Below the pieces are notes generated by a model. It saw only the letters and a program-made list of their open reading frames with translations, was not told the origin of the DNA and ran no database searches. Below, piece by piece: positions 14,301-26,300 of a stretch of 64,000 nucleotides of DNA (positions within the stretch are counted from its first letter, which is position 1; each line of letters opens with the position of its first letter). The DNA is from Litsea cubeba (Eukaryota; Streptophyta; Magnoliopsida; Laurales; Lauraceae): NCBI GenBank assembly GCA_012931725.1, contig CM022953.1, positions 56,186,535 to 56,250,534 of the forward strand, given 5' to 3'. A program made the position numbers and the translations under genes.

Positions 14301-17300
14301 CAAAACACTGAGAGGTGTGTGAAGTAGAATGAGGAAACTGAAGAGTTTTGCTCTTTCCCATTTTACAAGTAGCACAATCAAAAGGCACACAAGAAGATAA
14401 ACCAATAGATTTATTCAATAAACCAGAATTTAACATAAGGGACAAAGCCTTGGAATTATGATGTCCGAGTCTATTATGCCACAACCGGCAATTATCTCTA
14501 AGAGAAAAACAAAACACATTATTGTCAAATTGATTCCTAGAAAAGTTAGAAAAATCCAGCGGAAACAAGCATCCACACTTAGGCCCCCTCGCGATCTCCT
14601 TCCCGGAAATTTGGTCCTGCACAACAGAACCAGAAGAAGAAAAAGAGATGTTACAATTATTTTCAACAAGTTGCCTGACGGACAATAGGTTGGAAGTTAA
14701 ATTAGGACAAAGGTAAACATTTCTCAATGGGATGGGACCAGGGATATCTCCGATAGCAGTAATGGGAACATGTCCGCCGTCAGCAGTTTGTATTTGAAGA
14801 TGGCCATTGTAACTTGTCATATTGGAGAGAGGGGTGTGGGAATACGTCATATGATTAGACGCCCCGGAATCAAGGAACCAAGTAGAAGATGAAGGTGACT
14901 TACCTGAGAGACCAAAGGCAGAGAGGGCATTGATAATCATTTGTTGAACAATTCAGGAGTGAGAGATGATGAGGGCCCAAGCTGTGGGGGTGCTGATGTA
15001 GGAACATGCATAACCGAGGAAGCCACATAAGCATGCGGAGTGTGAGACTGTGGATTCTGATACTGCGGAGCTGGAGACTGTGAAGTCTGATACTGTGTCG
15101 ACGGACGTGGTGGACGGCGGTGACATTCAGAGATGATATGTCCCGACTTTTTACAGTAACTGCATACTTTTTGTTTGCATTGAGATGCAAGATGCCCAAA
15201 TTTCTGACAACTGTAGCGTTGGGTTTTGCTCAAGTCTCGAGGCGGAGGCAAAAAAGTTTTATTAGCCGAGAACGCGCCTGAATAGGTTTCAGTCGTTTGT
15301 TGAGCAATATGAGCCGAGGTCATAAGGCGTTGTTCTTCGCGTAAGAGTTCATTCAAGCAGACATCCAATGAAGGTAAGGGTGACCAATTCTTTAGGGCAG
15401 ATCGGACACTTTCATATTCATTCCGCAGTTTCATCAAAAATTGATCTCGCTGACTAGTGGCCTGAAGGTCTTGGATTACTGTCAACACATTGTCAGCCAC
15501 ATCCGCATACTTAATACTATCGTATTCCGACCACAGTGTACGGAATCCTGAATAGTAGTCTTGTACAGACAAGGTCTCTTGTGTATATTCAGCAATTGCA
15601 CATTCAAGATGGAATTGTCGCGCAGAGTTATCTTGATGGTAAACTTTCTTCAAATACCCCCACGTGGCCTTAGAAGTGGAGTAAGGCTTGAGATTCATTA
15701 TTAGATGAGGCTCAACGGATCCCATAATCCAATATTTGATTTTGGCATCTTTAGTATGCCAAGAGGAGATCTTCTCATCCTCAGTGGGTTTAGGGTCCGT
15801 GCCAGAAACAAATCCCCACAATTCCTTAGCTTCTAGGTAGATTTGAAATTGAAAGGACCAGGCACGGTAATTCTTTCCCGTAAATTTAATCAATGTGACC
15901 TCAGATTTTTCCATTGCAACTGAAATTGGAAACAAATCGATTTGGAACGGAAAAAGAACTAGCCACATACAAGAGAAACTATGTAGGATGTCTTCCCTAT
16001 GTGTAGGAACCACAATCCAACCAGGCAGAGAGAAAACACAAAAAATAGCAATAATATGTTCCAAAAACAGCCCAGGCGAACTGGACAGTGGCTGTATTTC
16101 CACTACGTGGGCCCCACTTAAGGATCTAGCCCCAGATCAAACAACAGATCTATGATATCCCTCTATTCTGGCTTCTGCTGAACCAAGTTTGAACTGATTC
16201 TACTGAATATCCAAGATTCTGGACAGTCTTGATGAAAACAATATAAATTTCTGAAAAATCTTGAGAATGAGTAAAACACCAACCTCGAGTCTTTGAAAAA
16301 TTCTGGAAAAATCACTAATATTCTTAGAAATATGAGGCGACCATGAAAGGGTGATTTCTGAAGTTGATCTGGTCGATCAAGGGTGGGCCACCAACAGGAT
16401 GTCGTTGACGCAGGAAGGTGTTGCTGGCACTGTGTCGCTGGAAATTTCTTGAAAAAAGATCCTGGATCTATTTGTTGCACGAGAGAGACTTATTCTCTCT
16501 ATCCCTATTCCCTTAAAGCTTTTGGAAGATGTCTAAGATCAAGACTGCAAACCTCGCTCTGATACCATGACAAACTCACGATCACAGAAAAGAGTTTGAA
16601 TACTCTTGAGAATGTATTAAATTTGTGTGTCTTTCTATGGAGATTGTCCATCAATATATAGGTATTTACATGCCTTTAATCAAGGCTCTAAGAAAGGAAA
16701 ACAATCTAATTATATCAATCATTAACCTAAGTTAGGAAAACAACTAATTACAACAATTGCTATTCTAAGTTAGGAAGGCTACAGCTGTCTCAATATTGAC
16801 CCAAATCAATTCCACGTGAGATATAGCATTTGACTACTAATGGGCTTTGGGCCTTGGGCCTGTTTAACAATAATATCCTGAGGTATCCAGCTCGTGTGGA
16901 TGTGCCATATTGTTTAGCTTAGATATCTTGTTTATTCTGATTCTAAATGCTTATCTTGCTCAACTGCCTAGAATCTATATCATTGTTACTCTCCTAACTT
17001 TATCTCTGTCTCTACTCATTTTGATGCCTGCATCCTATATTATTTGCATAGTGTGACTTGCCAGATTTTTAGATCTGATCCATTCTTGGTGCTTAGGTCT
17101 CGACTCCGAGTTTGAGGACGGGGAGCTCGCGCTTGTTGAGGCGCCCGTAGCAGGGGACTACGGATGGGGACCAGCCGACCAAGAGGTCGAGCTGGAGGTT
17201 AGAGAGCCAGTACCTGGGGCTTGAGCGTCTTATCTTGTTTGGGCTTTGAGTGATTTTTGTAATGAGTTGGGTCGTGTTTAAAAATATGTAATAAACCTTT

Positions 17301-20300
17301 GATTTTTATCATTTTCCATTTATAGGTTGGACTTCAGCCCGTCACATTTGATATATCATGATACCTTATGCTTCCGCTATCTCTGTTAATGCTTCCGCTT
17401 TATTCTTTCTGCTTCCACTATTCAACCATTGATATTATATTGTTCAAAAAGTTTTAAATTGGACCTCACTGCGGACCTACGATCTTGGAAGTTCTCGGAT
17501 TTCCCGGGAAGTAGCGCGTCAACTTCGGTACCTTGACGGATTTCACGGTATTCGGAATTGGGGCGTTACAATGAGTGTGCACATGTGTGAGTTGGGTGTG
17601 TGTGCATATGTGTAGGCTTGTGTGTATATGGTTTGTAATTACCGTCTGCAGATCGGGGGTGGACGTACGCCACCATACCGGGTTCGCCTGGGTTAAATTT
17701 GTTTGACCAGCTTGTCTGGGTACCGAGTTCGCCTGGGTACATTCATTCTGATGACATATGATGGTTTGATTATTTATGGGTTAGTTATGTTTCGTTTATT
17801 CAGTGTTTACGTACTTATCACATATTGGTCTCGATTGGCAAACCGTTACTCATATCTATTTACTTGCCATTTATTGATGGTGCTACATTAGGTGCTTAGG
17901 TACCATTGCCCCCTGTCGAGTCGGAGGGCGAGGCGGGGCAGGAGGTTCCGCCGGATGACGGACTTACTGAGTGGAGCGCCGACGACGTAGTTTGACTTGT
18001 CGAGCCTAGCGCCGTAGAACCATACATATCGGTAGACTTTTAAGACTATTACCTTTGGGCCTATAGCCCTTTTATTTGATGTCATGGTTATGTTAAGCCT
18101 TAACTTAATTTAAGACATTGTAAACCTATTTGAACTTATACACTCCGCTCTATTATCTTGATGGTTATGCTTTTACCATCCGCGCAAGTTGTTTGTTTCT
18201 TGATGCTTCCGTGATTAGATTATGGTGACTGATCATCATACATAACCTCACCACAGACTTCGATCCACCCGGAATTGGGGTCTCAAGTATGAATGGTGAG
18301 AAAATTTTTAATTAACCTCAATTCACACACCCTTGGGATCGGGTTGGGCCCGACCTAATCTTGGGGGCGTGACACACAGATTTGTAGTGATATCATGCTC
18401 CGCCAGTGTAGCAGAAGCAGTACTCTCTTCACACTCCCCCTCAAGAAGCATCAATTTGGACACCGATTTTCAAGTAGTTATCTGGAGGGACACAGATTTG
18501 TGGTGATATCATGCTCCGCTAGTATAGCGGAAGCAGTACTCTCTTCACACTCCCCCTCAAATTGATGCAGATAGTCAAGAAGCATCAATTTGGACACCAA
18601 GAAATTATGACAATCTCAAGACATGGCTTTGTTAAACAGATAAGTAATTTGCAGTTAAGATGATGGGATATATGGATCAGGATGGTGTCATCTTCATAGA
18701 GTTCACAAATGAAATGCTAGACGACAACGATAGATTTCGCTCGTTAGTAGAGCTCTTGATTTCCCAGGAGTATTATAGCACTTTTGTTGTCAGCATAAAG
18801 AGTACTAGGATCTTAGAAAGAAACATTAAGTTCCTTGAGTAAATGTCGAAGCCAGAAGATTTCAGAGTGCGGAGGAGACATGGATCCATATTCAGCTTCT
18901 ATAAATGACTTCAGGACATTGTCTCCATTTCTTACATTTCCTGGTCCGATCAAGAAACCCTAAAATGAGAGGGCCGAGATGGAGCTCACGAGACATGGAG
19001 CAAGCAGCCGAGATGTCGACAGCAAACTCCACGACTTGATCAAGAGGAAAGGAATCCCAAACCCTAGATCTTAGTGCTCTAATACCATGACAATACTAAA
19101 ATTGGCATCAAACCATTGTACCCTCATAGAGGGAAAGCCATGTATTTATATTAATGTTCACAAAGTGCAATTACATGAATACCCTTTTAGAAGAAATTGA
19201 AGAGAGGATATATACGAGGTTTATGGGAAAAACTAAGTTATAAGTAGTAATCTAGAGGAACTCAGATTTGTAGAGATCTCATGCTCTGCCGATATACCGG
19301 AATTGGTACTCTACTTACAATCGCCAACTCCACCACCTCTCAATTTTTGGGGCAGTTCCAAGACAAAGTTGCTCCAACTAAACTCTTGGTTCACAGCTGC
19401 TATAACGCTGTGGAAGCTGTACGGGACCCAAGAACTCCAGGAGCTTCATAACTGGTCTCATCATCTTCACTTTCCATGATTCACAAGATCTGGACAGTGT
19501 GAGTGCTGGGTCGCCAATGACAGTCACCGGACAAGTGCTATCCATAACAAATTGGTTCGCTAAATTTGTTCCATCCACTGCCTACATCACCTCTTCTCCT
19601 ACTTGCATCTACCCCCAGATCTCCCCACTGAATACTGGTTTCATTTTGGACTAGTAATGACTTTTATCTGTAATGTTGATAGTTTTTTACTACTATTAGT
19701 TTTGATATTCACATGTTGATCTCGGACATATCTGGGTTTGATTTAGTTTTTTTTTTAATGTCATTAGTTTTGATTAATGGATTAAGAATGAATATGTTAG
19801 ATAGTACTCAGTTAGCATGTGATAAATAAAAATAAAAATAAATTCCACTATAATGATTTGACTCATTCTCAGATTTGATGAGCTCACACTGCAAAACTTG
19901 TGGAATTCGGGTGTGTAACATATGCAAGGGTGACTGTCCCACATATGGTTTAAAATCGCGGTATCGGCCAGCCCAAAAAATCGATACAATATCGGTATCG
20001 GTCGCGGTCAGTTACAGTCATCGCGACGTGAATTTTTTTTTACTTGAGAATTTTTTAAAAAATATCCAAAATATTGGAAAATGCTAGAAAACATTATTTT
20101 TTCCCATTAGTACACTATAAACCAAAATAGTGGTCCCCTAAAAGTCATAGCAAATTGTATTGCTATTTAATCTGTAATGATTAAATATGACAAGTTTAAT
20201 ATTAGTGCTTGTCTTATAATTTATAAATCCATTAATGTAGCCCATATTTGAAAACTAAATCATTCAAAAGAACTATCACCTCTTATATTAACTTTCTAAA

Positions 20301-23300
20301 AAATCTCACTCCAATTGAAGTTACACCCATAACTGAATCGGTCAAGCTCCATTATTACAATAATTGATCATTAGCCTATTGATATATACAACTTCATGAT
20401 CTAGTCATCTACAAAAGTCACAAAAAAATTACATTTCAAAGGGGGCATTTGTTTTAGAGTAGTTTAGATTTTACATTTCAAAGTGGGCCTTATGAATAAG
20501 GTAAAATTAAAAAAAGCATTAAAAAAAGCATAAGGATATCTTAAAATTTTTGTAGGCTTCATACTTCAAAAAGAGCCCCACCTACACAAAACTTAAATTG
20601 CTCAAAACAATTGCCATCTTCCTATATGCATTTTGGCCAAATTCCATTTTAATTGGAGATGTGGTACTATCAGACTAATTATTTTTTAATAATTGATCAA
20701 TTTGACGGTGGGCCAATCTCTTATTAGAGTGATACTTGTCCATAACCCATATAGAAGAGGGACAGTTATTTTGAGTGGGCAAAATTTTTAAGTTACATCA
20801 ATGTTGTAACTAGCAACTTATAAAGTTAAAATAAAATAACAGACAAAAGGGGCTTTTGCCCCAAGTCTCGTCTATTTTCATCCTTACAGAAAGGGAAAGA
20901 AGAAGTGGGAAGGGGGGACTTGGGATGTATGCCAAAAGGAGAAAAAACAGAGAAGAAAGGAAAGGGAAAGGAAAAGGAAGAGGTGGCCGCATGTTGCAAC
21001 TCTAATTCCCAACCCCGGCGAATGCAACTCCGGCTCCCAGCCCCGGCGAATGCAACTCCGGCCTCCAGGTACACTCCCTTCTCTCCTCCTTCCTCCCTCC
21101 CTATGTCTTTCCGGCCAATGAACAGTGCCCTCTTACCCCCTTTCTTCTCCAATCTCTCCACACAGAGGGTTGAAAAGGACTTTCTTCTCCAATCTCTCCA
21201 CACAGAGGGTTGAAAAGGATAAAAAGAAAATAAGAAAAAAAAAGAAGATGAAGAATGAGATCGGGAGGGAGGAGGAGAGAAGGGAGTGTACCTGGAGGCC
21301 GGAGTTGTAGCAAGCAGCTGGAATCGGTCCAACCGATATATCGGTTGGACTGATATTGTCGCATATCGACCGATATTTTGGCGATTTTCTCCGATGCCGC
21401 GACCGACGCTGAGTCCCATCCGATTATCGGAACAGTGATGGCCGATACCATGGTCCCACCAAACCCTCAGACATTTTTTACTGTATACAAACATTCTAAA
21501 TGGATAAGGATGCAGCATTGCTAAGGACTTTATCTTAAGCAACATCCAATAAAAGGCAGCGGTCAAAAGTCAAGAAGACTAAGAGTTTTACAAAATCTTT
21601 ATAGTCATGAAACTAAATCCTGGTTTCTGTGGCTGACTTGCTCACACACCTAAACACATAACGACTTCCCTTGCTACATGCAACTCATACAGACTCAGTA
21701 AGCACGATTAAGTTGACTCAAATGAGTGGTCTCACTACCACTGATGTTTGACTCATTGTAGGGGCTTCCTTGGTAACACTACCTACAAGATTCATTGAAC
21801 TGACAGGAGGTTCCCAAATATTTTTCATCCATATGCATATCCCCATCCCCCTTTAACAAACATCCCCATCAAACCTCTATTTTAGGTTTATAAAGCGATC
21901 ACCTTCTCATAATTAGATTCAGTCTCAAAGATAGGCAGCACACATCAAATGACTCATTTGAATTGTGCCACTAAAATATGTATCAAACCAAATGGATAAC
22001 AACCTAGCTTGGAAACTTGGGCCACGGCATCTTCATCCACTATTCTAAAATCATTCATAGATAACATGATGTTACATACCCCTACTGCTTGATCCCACAT
22101 TCTGTTTCTGTTTTGTTTATTTAGGGAGGTTGTGTTCTGTTTGTGTTACAGAGTTATGGTGTGAGCTGTCAATGTTTGTGTTTTTGTGCAGTTATTAGTG
22201 GGTGAGTTGTTTGGCCTGTTACCAAAATATTAGCTACCACAGTTACTGGTGCCTGGTGGTGTGAAGTGTAATGGGTTGTTGCAACTTGTAGGAAGTGATG
22301 GACAGTGTATTTAATGTCTGTTTTTGAATAGATAATGGAATCTGTTTTTCCTTGTGTTATTCAAACTGATCAAGGAGGTTGGTTACCCTCGAAGTAGCCA
22401 CTGTCTGCCAAAATTGCAAAGAAGCTGTCACATAACATCGGTATCAAAGCCATCGGTTCTGCCATGGCCGAAGAAACAAGGAATGCTAAGCTTGATGAGA
22501 TGATGGGATTATTGAAGAAGACCACTGAGATGGATGGGAACATACTTCATGATTTGATGGAGAGGATTCTAACAATGGATTCCAAAATTGAACAACTCTC
22601 CCATGGTAAAACTAATGAGAAAGTGGAGAGTTCAAATGGAAAATCAATCCTGCTCAGAGGCGCATTTGCCGTCGACACGGATCGAACCATCCAAACCAGA
22701 ATTACGCGTCTGGACTTTCCACGGTTTGATGGGTGATGCAGCAGCAATACCACGTTATTGCAACAAGACTCGTGGGCCACATGTGGGACCCATGAAATTC
22801 TAATTTTAATTGTTATTAGTTTTATTTTTAGTAAAGAATATAATTAGGATTAGTTTCTAATTTATTGTGTTTCCTGTTTCCTAGTTTGATTAGGATTGCT
22901 TTCTTAGGACTTAAGTTTCTTTTATTATAAATAGAACATTGTAGCAATGATCTTAGATTAGAATTGAGTTAATAGAATTCCATGTGTGGATTTTTCGTTG
23001 GAGACTGTTTCTTCTTCGAGTGATTGTTCTTCGGAACCCTAATTGTACCCCGGCACTTGTGATCATATCAACGAGTGCATCAATGGGTTTGATCCATCCA
23101 GGTGGTTGTATCGAGCCGAACAGTTCTTTGTGCATCAACAAGCTCCCATTTCTCAGAAATTACTCATGGCATCCTTTCACATGTAAGGAAAAGCTCTTCA
23201 GTGGTTCCGATGGATGGAGAGATGGGGCGCAATTGCAAGTTAGGAAGAATTTTCTAAATCTCTCCTAGTGAGATTTCGACCATCACAATATGAAGACCCC

Positions 23301-26300
23301 ACATCCCTATTATCAAAGTTAGGTCAAACCTCAACTGTGGAGCACTACCAAACACAGTTTGAAGAACTCAACAACCAAACCAATGGCCTTAACGAATCGT
23401 TCATGGTGAGCTGTTTTGTGGGAGGATTGAAGGAAGAAATCCGGTTGAGTGTCCCGATGCTAAAGCCGGTGACACTCACGGATGCCACTAGCTTGGCATG
23501 CATACAAGAAGAAAAAGTGGGGATTTGAAGGTGACAGTTTCAGCCAGAGAGTAGTCAATTCATATCTTCTACAACAGTAGGGACAGGCAAATTATCAACA
23601 CCACCCCCATTAAGAGGTTAAAGCCAATTAAAGCTAGGGAGAGGTGTGACAATGGATTTATGTTACAATTGTGATGAGAAGTTCATGCCCAGACATAAAT
23701 GCAAGTTGTAGAAGTTGTTCCTCATGGAAGGTAACTAGCCCAAAGATGCTTCTAAGTTCTAACGGAGACAATGACGATATTATCAAGGCAGAAAGTGATG
23801 AGGTAAGTGACGATTATCACATAAATTCACCTAAAGTTTCTTTACATGCTATTGTTGGCACCTACACCTCAAACAATGAAAATCACGGGTCGCTTGAGCA
23901 AGGTAGCCGTGGTGGTATTAGTGGATTCCAGGAGTACTCATAATTTCCTGGACCCAAATGCTGCACATAAGGCTGGTCTATCAGTAATCAAAGATGGCCG
24001 ATTTGAAGTGGCCGTTGAAAATGGAGAAAGGATTCCTTACTTGGGGCGTTGTGATAATGTGAAAGTTAAATCTTAAAAGAGTCCCAATCTTGGCTGACTT
24101 ATATTTACTTAAGCTAGGAGGGTGTGACGCAGTTTTGGGGGCCCAATGGTCGCAGAAATTAGGACCAATCACATGGGGCTTTAAGATTCTCACAATGGAA
24201 TTCAATGTCAATGGGGAACCTTGCAAATTTGTAGGAGAAATTGTGAAGGAGATGAAATTCTTAGAAAGCAAGGATGTTAAGAAACCTAGTCTAGCAGGGA
24301 AGTACAATTTTCTCCTACAGATTTGTAGTATTGATGGGTATGTTTAGACTTTAGACTGTCGCTTCTCCTACAGACTTTTATTTACTTAAGCTAGGAGGGT
24401 GTGAGTGTGATGCAGTTTTGGGGGCCCAATGATCGCAGAAATTAGGACCAATCACATAGGACTTTAAGAATCTCACAATGGAATTCAATGTGAATGGTGA
24501 ACCTTGCAAATTTGTAGGAGAATTTGTGAAGGAGATGAAATTCTTAGAAAGCAAGGATGTTAAGAAAATTAGTCTAGCAGGGAAGTACAATTTTCTCCTA
24601 CAGATTTGTAGCATTGACGGGTATGTTTAGACTGTCCCATCCCACCCAAAAATTAAAGAGATTTAAGGGAATTTATAGATGTCTTTGAAGAAACGTGTGG
24701 TCTTCCTCCTAGACAACATGACCAACACATTCCCTTACTACCTGGTACCAAACCCATAAGTGTGCAACCCTACCGGTACCCACGATACTAGAAAAATGAG
24801 ATTGAAAATTTTGTTCAAGAAATGTTGAAGACCGGGATCAATGGTTCGCCCAAGCCAAAGCCCATTTTCTTCACCAGTATTATTAGTTCGAAAAATGATG
24901 GAACTTCGAGATTGTGTGTCAATTACAGAGCCTTAAATCAGGAAACCATCAAGGATAAGTTCCTAATATCCATAATTGATGAACTCTTGGATGAATTATA
25001 TGGTGCCAAAATTTTCTCAAAACTGGACCTTAGGTGCAGTTACCACCAGATCAGGCTGTGCCCAGAGGCACTCGCAAAATAGCTTTCAGAACTCATTAAG
25101 GACACTCTGAGTTCCTCGTGATGCCCTTCGATTAACCAACACGGCCCGCAGCTTTCAAAGCATCATGAATGATATATTTCATCCTTTCCTAAGGAGGTTC
25201 GTCTTGGTTTTATTTGACGACATTCTCATTTACAAGTCATGGAAAGACCATATCCAACATCTCCCCACTATATTGAGTGTACTTCGTACTAAAAAGTTGT
25301 ATGCCAAAGACTCAAAGTGAAGGTTTGGATGTTCTAAGGTCGAATACCTTGGTCATGTTATCTTTGAACATGGAGTGACCACAGATCCGAGCAAAATTTC
25401 AACTATGCAAGACTGGCGTATGCCAAAGACTGTTAAATCCTTGTGGGGATTTTTAGGACTTGCAGGATACTGTCAAAATCTTGTGAAAATTTATGGGTTG
25501 ATGATAGCAACGCCTCTCATTTCAATGTTAAAAAAAGATTCTATTAAGTGGACTGATGAGTCCGAGGAGGCCTTTATCAGAATGAAACAGGCCATGACCA
25601 GCCCACCAGTACTATCCCTTCCAGATTTCAACAAGCAATTTGTTATTGAATGTGATGCTTCCAGGTCAGGTATTGGTGCAGTCTTAACCATGGTTTTAAA
25701 AATCAAACGAGTCCGAGTCGAGTCCATAGTGACTCGGACTCGGCTCAGAAGTCATGTTGAACTTGAAGTAAAAAATGAAAAAAATAAAACATGAGGGGTC
25801 TTTTGTAAAATAATCTTTAAATAGAGTGGGGAAGGGGAGAGAAACTATTATAAAAGTGTAAAAATTCAGTTTTTGTGCAAAACTTAGTTTTATTATGCTG
25901 CTTATTTTAGGGCTTTTAGAGTCCATATGAACCGAAATTCTTGGAAGGTCTTGAAAAGTAATTTAGAGTTTGATTTGCGGGTTGTTATATGATTAGAGTT
26001 TCAACTATTTTTGGTATTTTTACTATTTTAATTAAGTTCAGGTTTTAAAGTTATATAATAGACATTGTGACATTGCTGTTGGAATGATACGAAATTCAGT
26101 TCTCTTTGGGGCTTTCCCTAGTCTATGATGCACGGATACTTCAAAATGGGCAAGGGAGAAGACTTTTGGCAGTTTTTTTTTTTTTTTTGGGCGGGGGGGA
26201 AGTGAGGAGAGAGAAAGGCAGCAGGTCGGAGAAGGGAGGACTGGAAGAGAGAGAGAAGACAGTTGTTGATGTGCTGTTGCTCTGTTCTGGCTGGCTGGCT

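Larger units (their letters stand above)
11571..16869 (-). mobile_element. Copia C: full-length copia retrotransposon with intact TSD
   Basis: LTRs at 11571-11879 and 16568-16869 (TGAC...TTTAACA) are nearly identical. By eye there are four substitutions and one 7-bp indel in a GGGCTTT repeat, suggesting a recent insertion. The TSD ATAAT is perfect at 11566-11570 and 16870-16874. Reading minus, gag, protease, integrase, reverse transcriptase and RNase H follow in copia order. The coding region is broken in several places (see parts). It lies in the same orientation as FIE. Confidence 0.95.
8846..17570 (+). mobile_element. B2: probable long solo LTR (about 3.4 kb without copia C)
   Basis: Begins TGTGAGGCCTCACCCC and ends GGGGCGTTACA, flanked by a perfect 5-bp TSD ATGAG at 8841-8845 and 17571-17575. 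No tRNA primer site, polypurine tract or gag-pol is present. A promoter-like TATATATA (about 9202) is followed by a CT-rich leader and CAAGGTAAG (about 9413), matching a U3-R-U5 layout read on plus. It is split by copia C. The alternative is a non-coding LARD whose second LTR was lost, but the intact TSD favours recombination to a solo LTR. Confidence 0.6.
6732..18374. mobile_element. B1: probable long solo LTR (about 2.9 kb without its nested insertions)
   Basis: Begins TGTAAGGTCCC and ends GGGGGCGTGACA (TG...CA). It is inserted in the LTR of copia A, with flanking CACAC on the left and CACAG on the right, a 5-bp TSD with one mismatch. Removing B2 and its extra TSD leaves about 2.9 kb with no coding region and no second copy of its own ends, as expected of a solo LTR. 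A TC-rich leader ending in a splice-donor-like GGTAAG occurs near 7188. It resembles B2 in layout (GGTGCTTAGGT and GAATTGGGG motifs near the 3' side). Confidence 0.5.
6562..19319 (-). mobile_element. Copia A: decayed internally deleted copia element (outermost layer of the nest)
   Basis: Two related LTR sequences share the stretch around AATACCCTTTTAGAAG. The right LTR is 19088-19319. The left LTR is in two pieces, 6562-6731 and 18375-18549, split by B1. Inside the right LTR, reading minus, lies TGGTATTAGAGCAC, a decayed initiator-tRNA-Met primer site. Next to the left LTR is a GAGGGGGAG polypurine tract (about 18550-18558). Only a fragment of RNase H remains between them (about 18580-18905). 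No matching 5-bp TSD was found, so the outer limits are inferred from LTR similarity. Confidence 0.6.

Noticed and set aside
6557..19324. Target-site duplication for copia A
   Set aside because: Flanks AATTC and ATCGC do not match, so the outer ends were set by LTR similarity only.
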